A stretch of DNA of 46,048 bases from Bacteroidales bacterium (GTDB taxonomy: Bacteria > Bacteroidota > Bacteroidia > Bacteroidales > UBA932), in NCBI GenBank assembly GCA_017461285.1, contig JAFTYS010000118.1, positions 1 through 46,048 of the forward strand, written 5' to 3'. The notes under the pieces were generated by a model that was not told the origin of the DNA, ran no database searches, and saw nothing but the letters and a program-made list of their open reading frames with translations. The translations under genes were made by a program, and so were the position numbers. Shown one piece after another: positions 32,915 through 41,837 of the stretch. The stretch's first letter is position 1; each line of letters begins with the position of its first letter.

Positions 32915-33741
32915 ACAACTTTGTAAAGAGAACGATATCTGGTATCGGGTTCGCGGCGATAATGCTCGCCGCGTTCCTTACCAATGAATATGTATATGGT
33001 GTGGTGATGTTTCTTTCGCTGATCATCATGATGAAGGAATTCCTCACCATGACCTGCGGAAACGAATACCGTTATTCCCAGGCATTGTCCATATTTTCCG
33101 GAGCTGTCCTCTTTACATTGATATATCTTTACAAGGCATTCCATTTTCCCGGAAGGCTTGTAATACTGGCATTTGTTCCGGTCTTCCTGCTGATGATCAA
33201 TTCATTGTATCTCAAGGACAAGACCAGGTTCGACAAGTTTGCTAACCTCTATGCTGTGCTGATCTACATCGCGGTACCATGGTCTCTTCTCAACTTCGCC
33301 GTCTTCAATGCGGCAGGGGAGTTCAACGGTATCCTGCTTCTTTGCTTCTTCTGCATCATCTGGGGAACTGATGTGGGCGCATATCTTTTCGGCATCACCC
33401 TCGGCCAGAAATACGGAAAGAAGCTTTTTCCGTCCATCTCGCCGAAAAAGTCATGGATCGGATTCTGGGGTGGTCTTGCAACTGCAGTAGGTGTTGCCAT
33501 TGCCCTTCATTATGTCGGTCTCTTCAGATTCGATCTCATACACTGCATCTTCATGGGAGTCCTTCTTTGCGTGGCAGGAGTGTATGGAGACCTTATCGAG
33601 TCCCAGTGGAAGAGGCATTACAATGTCAAGGATTCAGGAAACCTCATACCCGGTCACGGCGGTCTGCTTGACCGTTTCGACAGCGCTCTTATAGCCATTC
33701 CGATCGGAATCATCTATCTTGTAGTGATGAATGTACTGTAA
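32911..33741 (+). CDS. cdsA: Phosphatidate cytidylyltransferase
   Basis: This 276-aa integral membrane enzyme makes CDP-diacylglycerol from phosphatidate and CTP. It has about eight hydrophobic segments. The CTP_transf_1 signature sits at the C-terminal side (KKSWIGFWGGLATAVG, then GDLIESQWKRHYNVKDSG and PGHGGLLDRFDS). The ATG overlaps the ftsH stop. The next gene, psd, acts two steps later in phosphatidylethanolamine synthesis. Confidence 0.95.
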   Translation: MNNFVKRTISGIGFAAIMLAAFLTNEYVYGVVMFLSLIIMMKEFLTMTCGNEYRYSQALSIFSGAVLFTLIYLYKAFHFPGRLVILAFVPVFLLMINSLYLKDKTRFDKFANLYAVLIYIAVPWSLLNFAVFNAAGEFNGILLLCFFCIIWGTDVGAYLFGITLGQKYGKKLFPSISPKKSWIGFWGGLATAVGVAIALHYVGLFRFDLIHCIFMGVLLCVAGVYGDLIESQWKRHYNVKDSGNLIPGHGGLLDRFDSALIAIPIGIIYLVVMNVL

Positions 33742-33752
33742 GGCTTTTTATT

Positions 33753-33784
33753 TTTGCCTTATTGTCCGATTTTTCGTACATTTG
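33753..33784 (+). promoter_or_regulatory. Internal promoter just before psd
   Basis: TTTG (33753-33756), a 20-bp spacer and TACATTTG (33777-33784) fit the consensus. The -7 box ends only 7 bp before the psd ATG at 33792, so a transcript from it would be leaderless or nearly so. Confidence 0.6.
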
Positions 33785-33791
33785 CGCCGTT

Positions 33792-34448
33792 ATGGTAATT
33801 CATAAAGATTGTTACGGAACCATATTCGTCGTATGGTCCATCTCTCTGATACTTGCTTTCCTTATCCTGCGATTCATACCGTGGGCTTTTATTTCGTATC
33901 CGCTTGCGATAATTCCGATGTTCTTCATGGGATTTGTCCTGTTCTTCTTTAGAGTTCCGAAGAGAGAGATTGCGGGTGCAGATAATGATGTAACCTCTGT
34001 TGCAGACGGAAAGGTCGTGGTTATCGACAAGGTGTATGAATCGGAGTATCTGAAGTCGGAATGTCTTCAGGTGTCTGTATATATGGACTTCTTCAATGTA
34101 CATGTCAATTTCTGGCCTATCAGTGGAGAAGTCAAGTATTACAAGTACCATCCTGGCAAATACATGCTTGCATTCCTTCCGAAGGCATCGGAATTGAACG
34201 AGCATACATCTACCGCTGTGGCAAGCGCTTATGGTGATGTATTCTTCAAGCAGATAGCAGGAACATTTGCAAGAAGGATCGTATGCTACGCAAATCCAGG
34301 TGCACAGGAGGATAAGGGTACTGAATGTGGAATTATAAAGTTCGGCTCCAGAATAGACATGTATCTGCCTCTGGATGCTGAAATCAAAGTAAAGATAGGA
34401 GACTACGTCAAAGCCAGCGAGACGGTAATCGCGGCACTTCATAAATAA
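33792..34448 (+). CDS. psd: Phosphatidylserine decarboxylase (short, PSD-B-like)
   Basis: This 218-aa enzyme decarboxylates phosphatidylserine to phosphatidylethanolamine. I use ATG 33792; the frame could extend to a TTG at 33762, but the promoter box lies in that stretch. Two N-terminal hydrophobic segments (about 10-50) precede the catalytic part, with DFFNVHVNFWPISGEV and the self-cleavage site IIKFGSRIDMYLP, where the Ser becomes the pyruvoyl group. This short form resembles the archaetidylserine-decarboxylase-like branch common in Bacteroidetes. The following gene starts 2 bp after the stop. Confidence 0.93.
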   Translation: MVIHKDCYGTIFVVWSISLILAFLILRFIPWAFISYPLAIIPMFFMGFVLFFFRVPKREIAGADNDVTSVADGKVVVIDKVYESEYLKSECLQVSVYMDFFNVHVNFWPISGEVKYYKYHPGKYMLAFLPKASELNEHTSTAVASAYGDVFFKQIAGTFARRIVCYANPGAQEDKGTECGIIKFGSRIDMYLPLDAEIKVKIGDYVKASETVIAALHK

Positions 34449-34450
34449 TC

Positions 34451-35497
34451 ATGGAAGAACAGTTAATATATATCATCATGCTGGTCTCGATAGCATTATC
34501 AGCGTTATGCTCGATGCTTGAGGCCACATTGCTATCCACCCCTTTATCATACATTACAGGACTGGAAGAACAAGGCGTCAAAGGGGCAGCACGTCTTAAG
34601 AAGTTGAAACAGAACACAGACAGACCGATATCCGCAATTCTTTGCCTTAACACAATCGCAAATACTGTCGGCGCGTCAATAGTCGGTTCGCTTGTATATG
34701 AAGTATATGGAGATGCGCTTGTCGGCGCTTTCTCGACAGTATTCACCTTAGCCATCCTTTTCTTCTCGGAAATCATCCCAAAGACCATCGGTACAAGCTA
34801 TTGGAGGAAGCTTGCCATTCCGGCATCTTCGATAATCAGCGGAATGATATTCATATCTTATCCTCTTGTGTGGATTCTCGAGAAGTTCACCAAGCTTATC
34901 TCATCAAGATCGGAACAGGTAAGTGTCAGCCGTGAGGATATCTCTGCAATGGTCAGCGTCGCTACCGAAGAAGAGGAGATAGAGAAGGAAGAGAAGAAGA
35001 TGATCCAGAACATCCTTAAGCTGGACGAGGTTACAGCCCATGAGATCATGACTCCTAGCGTGGTCGTTGAGATGGTTCCCGGCAGCATGACGATCCGTGA
35101 GTTCTATGAAAGCGAGAACTCACATTCGCGTATCCTTATTTACGACGAGGACAATGATGAATATGTTACAGGATATGTTCTCCGTCAGGAAGTCCTTGAA
35201 AAGATGGCCGAAGATAAGTTCAATACCACATTGGAGGAGATTATCCGCCCTATCATGACCTTTGGCGAAGAAGAGTCTGTTTCTGACATCTGGGAGAAGC
35301 TTATCGAGAAGAAGGAGCATATTTCAGCCATCCTCGATGAATACGGTTCGCTCAGAGGTATAGTAACCATGGAGGACGTCATCGAGACCATGCTGGGCCA
35401 CGAGATTGTCGATGAGAAGGACGAAGTCGTGGACATGCAGGAATACGCCAAGGAACAGTGGGAAAAGGCCCAGAAAGACATCGTTAAAGCCGAATAG
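34451..35497 (+). CDS. CNNM-domain membrane protein with CBS pair (CorC/HlyC family)
   Basis: This 348-aa protein has an N-terminal CNNM (DUF21) transmembrane domain (about 1-150, with SEIIPKTIG). A helical connector follows, then two CBS domains (about 205-265 and 270-330, ending GSLRGIVTMEDVIETMLG). Family members are linked to magnesium or other ion transport. The C-terminal CorC_HlyC transporter-associated domain usual in longer members is missing, so this is a short form. It sits 2 bp after psd and is the last gene of the operon. Confidence 0.9.
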   Translation: MEEQLIYIIMLVSIALSALCSMLEATLLSTPLSYITGLEEQGVKGAARLKKLKQNTDRPISAILCLNTIANTVGASIVGSLVYEVYGDALVGAFSTVFTLAILFFSEIIPKTIGTSYWRKLAIPASSIISGMIFISYPLVWILEKFTKLISSRSEQVSVSREDISAMVSVATEEEEIEKEEKKMIQNILKLDEVTAHEIMTPSVVVEMVPGSMTIREFYESENSHSRILIYDEDNDEYVTGYVLRQEVLEKMAEDKFNTTLEEIIRPIMTFGEEESVSDIWEKLIEKKEHISAILDEYGSLRGIVTMEDVIETMLGHEIVDEKDEVVDMQEYAKEQWEKAQKDIVKAE

Positions 35498-35506
35498 TCC
35501 TACGAT

Positions 35507-35579
35507 ATACGACAGGCCCCTGAATCGTGCAAGCAGAATACTTTAGGAAATGCTTCCACAATTCAGGGGCCTGTCGTAT
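35507..35579. repeat. Perfect 19-bp inverted repeat between convergent operons
   Basis: ATACGACAGGCCCCTGAAT (35507-35525) is exactly inverted at 35561-35579 with a 35-nt loop, in which AAGCA and TGCTT can also pair. It sits between the ends of the CNNM gene and ispG. There is no T tract on either side, so it is not a standard intrinsic terminator. It may still block transcription from both sides, or be a small palindromic repeat element. Confidence 0.85.
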
Positions 35580-35587
35580 CGGGATGA

Positions 35588-36922
35588 TTACTTTGCAGAG
35601 CCTTCTATCAGTTCAAGAAGTCTGTCGATAGCTTCTTCTTCAGGCACATGGCGAAGGACAGGAGTCTTGCCTTTGTAGATCGAGACCTTGTGGTTTCCTT
35701 CACCTACATATCCCCAGTCAGCATCAGCCATCTCGCCAGGGCCGTTCACGATACATCCCATGACAGCTATCACCATACCTTTCAGATGTGAAGTGCGGCG
35801 CTTTACCTCATTGAATGTGCTTTCCAGATTGTACATCGTACGTCCGCATCCAGGACAAGCAATATATTCAGGCCTGTAGAAACGTCTTCTGGCCGCCTGC
35901 ATCAGCTCGTCCGTCAGATAATCTGCATATTCACTTCCGTCCAGAACGACTTCCTTTCCGTCCTCCATATAGGTTCCACAGAGGACGACCTCATCAAGTT
36001 CCTTGTCAAGAAGCCTCTTTCCGAAATCGCAAGCAAAATCCATCAGAAGCCTCTCCCTCGATGGAGAAGCATATGTTGCGACAGCCTTCTTTCCCTCAAG
36101 TGTCAGAGACACGAGAGACGAATTGATCTTCCTGTCATATCTGTCTGCAAGGTATTGAGCTACAGGGATTTCATTTACCGGATCTTCTGTAAGAGATACA
36201 CGGATGGTATTTCCGATTCCTTCTGAAAGAAGGGCGGAAATACCGACGGCAGATTTGATTCTGCCGGCATCTCCGTTACCTGCTTCAGTAACACCAAGAT
36301 GAAGTGGGAATACGACGCCCTTCTTCTCCATTTCCTGAGCCAGGAGCCTGTACGCCTCTACCATCACGAACGTATTGCTGGCTTTAAGGGACACGACTAC
36401 ATTATAGAAATCGTTCTCAACGCACATGTCCAGCCATTCCATGACAGCTTCCTTCATTGCAAGGGGAGTGTTGCCGTACAGGTTGGTTATTCTTTCTCCG
36501 AGAGATCCATGGTTGAGTCCGATTCTTATGGCCGTTCCGTTCGCCTTGCACACTTCCACAAGTCTTGCAAACTGTTCGCGAGCCTTCTCATGGTCTTTGT
36601 GGAAATTACCTGGATTGATCCTTACCTTCTCTACGACTTCAGCGGCTGCAATCGCGATTTCAGAAGAGAAATGCACGTCCGCAACTAGGGGAGTGTCTAT
36701 TCCTTTCTCACGAAGAATGTCGCGTATCTGTTTCAATGACTCCACCTGAGCAGGGGATGGCACAGTCAGCCTGATCATCTGGGCTCCGGCTTCATACAGT
36801 TTCACGCACTGCGCTACTGATGATTCCACATCTGAAGTATGGGTGTTGCACATTGTCTGTACAACGATAGGACTTTCACCGCCGATGGTGACGTTTCCTG
36901 CATGAACAGTAAGTGTATCCAT
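35588..36922 (-). CDS. ispG: 4-hydroxy-3-methylbut-2-enyl diphosphate synthase (IspG)
   Basis: This 444-aa iron-sulfur enzyme reduces MEcPP to HMBPP in the MEP isoprenoid pathway. An N-terminal TIM barrel (about 1-255) has VADVHFSSEIAI, RINPGNF and LHLGVTEAGNGDAG. The C-terminal 4Fe-4S domain has C356, C359 and C390 with E397 (ACPGCGRT, MGCIVNGPGE). Between them lies an insert of roughly 85 residues compared with E. coli IspG. Bacteroidetes, plants and Chlamydia usually carry a much larger A* insert (proteins near 600 aa), so this is an intermediate form. It is the last gene of the ligA operon; its ATG overlaps the previous stop by 1 bp. Confidence 0.95.
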   Translation of the reverse strand: MDTLTVHAGNVTIGGESPIVVQTMCNTHTSDVESSVAQCVKLYEAGAQMIRLTVPSPAQVESLKQIRDILREKGIDTPLVADVHFSSEIAIAAAEVVEKVRINPGNFHKDHEKAREQFARLVEVCKANGTAIRIGLNHGSLGERITNLYGNTPLAMKEAVMEWLDMCVENDFYNVVVSLKASNTFVMVEAYRLLAQEMEKKGVVFPLHLGVTEAGNGDAGRIKSAVGISALLSEGIGNTIRVSLTEDPVNEIPVAQYLADRYDRKINSSLVSLTLEGKKAVATYASPSRERLLMDFACDFGKRLLDKELDEVVLCGTYMEDGKEVVLDGSEYADYLTDELMQAARRRFYRPEYIACPGCGRTMYNLESTFNEVKRRTSHLKGMVIAVMGCIVNGPGEMADADWGYVGEGNHKVSIYKGKTPVLRHVPEEEAIDRLLELIEGSAK

Positions 36923-37770
36923 TATTCTTCTGTCTTATTGTTTCCGTAAACCAGATCCCTGGCTTCCTTTCTTAATGCTGCCTTGGTCTTTCCTGTTCTC
37001 TTGGAAAGATGTATATGCACTCCCGCAGAAACGGTTATGTTCATCGGGTATGCGAACCTGTAATAATACTCGCTGTAGTGGTCTGGGTCATAAAGAGAAC
37101 CGAATGAGTGCTTGTATATGACCATGAGGTGGATTTCTATAGGGTCGAAGACGAGGCCGAATCCGGCACCGCCCTTTAATCCGTAATCCCAGCGCCTGTC
37201 GGTAGGTACGAATGAATTCTCGACTTCCGGCTTTACGTTACCGGTCTTTCCCGGATATCGGTGGATGCCGATGCGGTATCCGGCATAACAGCCGGCATGA
37301 GCGATTATCTTGAAGTTCCAAAGATCGTAATGGCAATGCATGTACAAAGGCATTTCAAGCACATCATAAATGGCCTTTTCAGCACCTTCGATCTTGTAGG
37401 TGTAATCCCTGTCCTCGTTATACTCGAACTGATAGCCTTCCTTTGTGTAGTTAAGACCTATCTGAAATCCGAAAAAAGGCATATAGCCGAACATCTTGCC
37501 GTATTTTGTATAGGAAATGCCTATGTTCATCGGAATGATGACAGACTCCTGCTTCTGGGCGGGATTCCACATCACCTTGCTCAGATTGGCTCCATAGGAG
37601 ATTCCGAACATCGAGTAGTCGTTGATCTTCAAGTCCTTCTTGACATTCAGGGAATCCAGGAACTCGTCCGAATACTGTTCCACCGTCAGTCCTTTCGGAA
37701 GCAGCTCCGACTGCGCCGAAAGGATTATTGATGCCGTAATAAGAAGTGTCGTTATGATGATTCTCTTCAT
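36922..37770 (-). CDS. Putative outer-membrane beta-barrel protein
   Basis: This 282-aa protein begins with a signal peptide (about 1-19, ending LSAQ). It shows alternating aromatic/hydrophobic strands typical of an 8-10-stranded outer-membrane barrel (MFGYMPFFGFQIGLNYTKEG, YGLKGGAGFGLVFDPIEIHL). The C-terminal tail is basic. I cannot assign a function; PorT-like or DUF3575-like barrels are possible. It starts 5 bp after the lipoprotein gene and overlaps ispG by 1 bp, so the three genes are co-expressed. Confidence 0.75.
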   Translation of the reverse strand: MKRIIITTLLITASIILSAQSELLPKGLTVEQYSDEFLDSLNVKKDLKINDYSMFGISYGANLSKVMWNPAQKQESVIIPMNIGISYTKYGKMFGYMPFFGFQIGLNYTKEGYQFEYNEDRDYTYKIEGAEKAIYDVLEMPLYMHCHYDLWNFKIIAHAGCYAGYRIGIHRYPGKTGNVKPEVENSFVPTDRRWDYGLKGGAGFGLVFDPIEIHLMVIYKHSFGSLYDPDHYSEYYYRFAYPMNITVSAGVHIHLSKRTGKTKAALRKEARDLVYGNNKTEE

Positions 37771-37775
37771 TTCTC

Positions 37776-39569
37776 TTATTTGAACATTTCTTCTACATCT
37801 ACACTCTGGTCTATCTCCATCTTTTCTGGGATATCGATCAGGAATGTGCCGTCTTCAAGTTTATAGAAGCGGACCTTTTCAGGCTGCTTCTTCTCCAGAA
37901 GGATACCGGTGTCCACGAGTCCGTTCCTGTTAAGGTCTTCCGTTATCCTTATCGAATACTTTCCTGCCTTCAGGTAAGGAAATTTCAGGACAGTGTCTTC
38001 ATCGATTATGTATGACCTGATGATCTTGTTTCTCTTGTCGTTCAGGAGGTCTACAATATACTTGTTCCTGACATTAGTCAGGTTAAGGTTCATTGTGCTC
38101 AGCTTCTCGTCGGTCGGAAGAGTCACCTTGACTTCCGAACTGTCATTATAGAATCCGTTGATGTCCTTGAACTTACGGTGTGGTATCTTAAGGAAGTACT
38201 CGTATCCGGGCTGGAGCTCAACAGATGGAGTTATGATATATTTCCTGAGGTTAAGGGTGTCCTGCGTCACGGTATATTTCGCCGTAGATTCCTGCTGGCG
38301 AGGATTCAGATATCTGAAAGTGAGTGAGTCAAAGGCGCTCTCGACAAGCGGATATTTGAATTCCATAGTGAATCCGTACTGTTCGACAGTTTCCGGCTCT
38401 GCCTTGAGGCTGAATACCGCTGTAGTGTCTTCCTTCTTGATGTCTTTCGACGAGCTCTTTCCAGGGCCTTTCTTCGGCTTGACGAGCTTTATCTCTTCTG
38501 TGAAGCTGTTGAGAAGTCCGAGGGTATCCGTCTTCATGTACTTCACATTGAGGAAGAGTGTGTCAGGCTGTTTCTTCGGGTCGTTGATCCATATCTCCAG
38601 ACTGTCCTGTTCCTGGTTGAACTGGGTTATTACCTTATCCTGTGGAATGCCTTTGAACCAAAGAGAATCTATCTGGGCATACGGTGCCATGAAAGTAATG
38701 TATGCAGTCCTCTCTCCGAGCCTTTCCTTATTGACGATCATCTGCTTCGAAGGCATCTCCTTGAAGAGATTGAGCTCCACTTCCGTCTTTCTAGCGAGAC
38801 AGTTGAGCGTGTCGTCCATCTCGTACTTCATGAGTTCCGGAAGGGTGTCGTTGACGATGATCGAAGGATGGAAAAGGGTGTCTATGAATGCAACTGTCTC
38901 TGTTTCAGGATCATACTTATTGTTGTTGTTCTCATCGAAGATCGCATACATCCTGTATATGGTGTCCTGTATGTTCCTGAGACAGAAGAATCCCCACTGG
39001 TCGGTCTTCACTGCAGCATCAGGACGTGAAAGGAATATCGCAGAGTCTGCGTGGTCCTTATAAAGCATGACAGTAGCACCCTTCACAGGATCGAGGGTGT
39101 TGCAGTCCTGGACGATACCGGTGACCATCATGGAGTCAATCTTGTCTCCTGTAGAGAATACGAGCGTGAATCCTGGGAACATATTTCCCTCATTGTTATC
39201 GCCTATGGCATTCGTAAGGTCAAGAGTGTATGTCTTGTTTGAATCAAGGTCGCTTTCGAATGAAATCACCACTCCTTTACCTTTAAGCTTGTATTTAGGC
39301 ATCTTCTCAAGAGGAGGGGAGAGGAAAAGGCTCTTCGGATCCTTTACCTGGACATATTCATTGAACTTTACCGTAAGTTTGGTGCCATGAACGGGCACGT
39401 TTATCATTCCCAGCTCAGGGTATATCTCGGTTATGACCGGAGGAATGGTATCCTTCGGTCCGCCGCTAGGCGGAGTGGTCGTATTCGCACATGAATGCGA
39501 AAACAGGACTGTTCCCAAGACTAGAGCAATGGGTATAATGGGAAAGAATCTTGATAGGAATCTCTTCAT
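37776..39569 (-). CDS. Lipoprotein with N-terminal bacterial Ig-like domain
   Basis: This 597-aa protein (ATG 39569; the TTG two codons earlier is less likely) has a signal peptide with a lipobox-like Cys (LFSHSCAN), followed by the conserved start TPPSGGPKDTIPP. An SbsA-type Ig-like domain (about 35-135, ITEIYPELGMINVPVHGTKL) comes next. A carnitine-dehydrogenase-like or CNA-B-like beta domain (about 145-240) and long beta-rich segments follow. Near the C-terminus is a prealbumin-like turn DLNRNGLVDTG. The family is conserved in Bacteroidetes and has no known function. It lies 10 bp after rsh. Confidence 0.85.
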   Translation of the reverse strand: MKRFLSRFFPIIPIALVLGTVLFSHSCANTTTPPSGGPKDTIPPVITEIYPELGMINVPVHGTKLTVKFNEYVQVKDPKSLFLSPPLEKMPKYKLKGKGVVISFESDLDSNKTYTLDLTNAIGDNNEGNMFPGFTLVFSTGDKIDSMMVTGIVQDCNTLDPVKGATVMLYKDHADSAIFLSRPDAAVKTDQWGFFCLRNIQDTIYRMYAIFDENNNNKYDPETETVAFIDTLFHPSIIVNDTLPELMKYEMDDTLNCLARKTEVELNLFKEMPSKQMIVNKERLGERTAYITFMAPYAQIDSLWFKGIPQDKVITQFNQEQDSLEIWINDPKKQPDTLFLNVKYMKTDTLGLLNSFTEEIKLVKPKKGPGKSSSKDIKKEDTTAVFSLKAEPETVEQYGFTMEFKYPLVESAFDSLTFRYLNPRQQESTAKYTVTQDTLNLRKYIITPSVELQPGYEYFLKIPHRKFKDINGFYNDSSEVKVTLPTDEKLSTMNLNLTNVRNKYIVDLLNDKRNKIIRSYIIDEDTVLKFPYLKAGKYSIRITEDLNRNGLVDTGILLEKKQPEKVRFYKLEDGTFLIDIPEKMEIDQSVDVEEMFK

Positions 39570-39579
39570 GTTCAAATAA

Positions 39580-41820
39580 TTATAAGTCAGTTCTGATGAC
39601 GCTCTGGATGCCTTCTATCTTCTCCAGCTTTCTGGTAAGCTTCTCCAGGTCGCCCATGTCATGGACGTAAAGGTCAATATATCCTTCGAACACACCGTCT
39701 TCTGTACCCAGGCAGAACTTCTTGATGTTCACGCTGAGGACGAATGAAATGTATCTTGTTATGTCGTTGATCATACCGATGCGGTCGAATCCTTTAAGCG
39801 AAAGACGTACCAGGAACGAGAGGTTCTGGGTCTTTGCATGCTCCCACTTCGGCATCACGATCTTGTCGCCGAACTTTGAAGCAAGATTGTTTGCGGTAGG
39901 GCATGATTTCTTGTGGACGGTAACAGTGCCGTCGGATGCCTTAAATCCTACGACGCTGTCGCCAGGAATAGGATTACAGCATGATGCGATCACGTATTTA
40001 TGTTTAGTGTCATTACCGTCGATCACATAATCTTCATGCTTCTCATCCTTGTTGCTCTTGAACCAGCGGAAGCTCCATCCGGATGATTTCTTGGCCTTCT
40101 CATGTGCCTTCTTGAGCACTTCGGGGAGGGTGCTGAGCTTGATCACACCGATGCCGACGCGGAAATAAAGTTCGTCCGGTTTGCTTTCGAATATCTCATA
40201 TCCTTCCATCAGCATGTTGACGATCTTGTCGCCGAACTTGTAGCCAAGTGCTTCAAGCTGTTCCTGGACCATCTTCTTTCCTATCTTGATGGTTTCCTGC
40301 CTTTCTCCCTTGAGGAAGTCCACAACTATGCTTTTTGCCTTCCTGGTCTTCAGGAAGTTGAGCCATTCGCTCTTCGGTTTCTCGTTCTCGGCAGTGATGA
40401 TCTCTACCTGGTCTCCGGTCCTCAATACATATGAAAGCGGCACCAGGCGGAGATTTACCTTGGCAGCAATTGCCTTGTTACCTATCTGAGTATGGATAGA
40501 ATATGCGAAGTCAAGGGCTGTCGCACCTTTTTCGATGCTCTTCTGCTCACCCTTCGGAGTAAAGACCATGATGTCGGTCTTGATCAGGTCATTATGGATA
40601 AGGTCGAGAAGGTCGAGGGCATTGACATCAGGATTTACAAGGATCTCCTTTACCTTTGCGATCCATTTATCCATCTCGCTCTCGCTGTCATTCGCAAAGC
40701 CGTCCTTCTTGTATGCCCAGTGGGCTGCGATACCTTTTTCGGCTATCTCGTTCATTCTTCTTGAGCGGATCTGAACCTCGACCCAGATACCTGAATGGCT
40801 CATCAGAGTGCAGTGGAGAGCCTCATAACCGTTGTTCTTCGGATAGTTGACCCAGTCTCTGACGCGGTCAGCCTTGTACCTGTAAAGGGCTGTAATGATA
40901 GAGAATATATGATAGCACTGGTCTCTTTCCGTCTCATTTGCATTGCCTTCCTGATCAAATATGATGCGGACGGCATATAGGTCATATATCTGGTCGAAGC
41001 TGATGCCTTTAGTCTGCATCTTGTGCCAGATAGAGTACGGGGTCTTTACCCTCTTCTTGATCTCGAACTTGAAGCCGGACTTATTGAGCGCGTCTTCGAT
41101 AGGTGCGATGAAATCGTTTATGCGGTTCTCCTTTTCAGAGATGTTCCTGTTGATTTTGGCAGAGATGTCATTATATGCTTCAGGCTCCTTGAAACGCAGC
41201 CAGATGTCCTCCATTTCGGACTTTACGCTGTACAGACCGAGCCTGTGGGCGAGGGGAATGAAGACGAACATGGTCTCGCTGAGGATCTTGTCCCTCTTGT
41301 GCTCGGGCATGAATTCGATGGTCCTGCAGTTATGAAGGCGGTCGGCAAGCTTTATAAGGACCACTCTGACATCGTCATTCAGGGTAAGAAGAATGCGCTT
41401 GAAGTTTTCTGCCTGCATGCTCTTCTGCTGGGCCTTGTCTTCGTTGTCGAGCACTGTCTTGATCTTTGTCAGACCTTCCACAAGAGTAGCAACCTTGTCA
41501 CCGAACAGGCTTCTGATGTCATCGACAGTATAGTCTGTATCTTCGACCACATCGTGGAGAAGGGCAGCGACTATAGACTTGTATCCGAGACCGATATTGC
41601 TCACGACTATCTTCGCGACTGCGATAGGATGAAGTATATATGGCTCGCCAGAACGCCTTCTGACGCCCTTGTGGGCTTCATTTGCAAACTCGAAAGCCTT
41701 CTGTATGATTTCAAGTTCATTCGGGTCTGTACAACGTTTCCTTGCCGCTTCAAGAAGATCGGCATAGTCTCTGGCAATGACTTCGTGGTCCTGTGCTGTA
41801 AATTCTGAAATCTTACCCAT
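39580..41820 (-). CDS. rsh: Bifunctional (p)ppGpp synthetase/hydrolase (RelA/SpoT homologue)
   Basis: This 746-aa protein makes and degrades the alarmone (p)ppGpp. The HD hydrolase domain keeps its metal residues (H50, H89-D90, E93-D94 in LLHDVVEDT), so hydrolysis should work. The synthetase domain has YDLYAVRIIF and RDWVNYPKNNGYEALH, and the VEVQIRSRRMNEIAEKGIAAHWAYK block follows. The TGS domain begins near IMVFTPKGEQKSIEKGATALDFAY and an ACT domain closes the protein. It is the likely single long RSH of the organism. It lies within the ligA operon, 17 bp after the YihY gene. Confidence 0.96.
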   Translation of the reverse strand: MGKISEFTAQDHEVIARDYADLLEAARKRCTDPNELEIIQKAFEFANEAHKGVRRRSGEPYILHPIAVAKIVVSNIGLGYKSIVAALLHDVVEDTDYTVDDIRSLFGDKVATLVEGLTKIKTVLDNEDKAQQKSMQAENFKRILLTLNDDVRVVLIKLADRLHNCRTIEFMPEHKRDKILSETMFVFIPLAHRLGLYSVKSEMEDIWLRFKEPEAYNDISAKINRNISEKENRINDFIAPIEDALNKSGFKFEIKKRVKTPYSIWHKMQTKGISFDQIYDLYAVRIIFDQEGNANETERDQCYHIFSIITALYRYKADRVRDWVNYPKNNGYEALHCTLMSHSGIWVEVQIRSRRMNEIAEKGIAAHWAYKKDGFANDSESEMDKWIAKVKEILVNPDVNALDLLDLIHNDLIKTDIMVFTPKGEQKSIEKGATALDFAYSIHTQIGNKAIAAKVNLRLVPLSYVLRTGDQVEIITAENEKPKSEWLNFLKTRKAKSIVVDFLKGERQETIKIGKKMVQEQLEALGYKFGDKIVNMLMEGYEIFESKPDELYFRVGIGVIKLSTLPEVLKKAHEKAKKSSGWSFRWFKSNKDEKHEDYVIDGNDTKHKYVIASCCNPIPGDSVVGFKASDGTVTVHKKSCPTANNLASKFGDKIVMPKWEHAKTQNLSFLVRLSLKGFDRIGMINDITRYISFVLSVNIKKFCLGTEDGVFEGYIDLYVHDMGDLEKLTRKLEKIEGIQSVIRTDL

Positions 41821-41837
41821 AATTATTCCACTTCTAA

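Noticed and set aside
41023..41808. 261-codon plus-strand frame opposite rsh
   Set aside because: The rsh frame on the other strand has all expected domains; the antisense frame has no recognisable feature.
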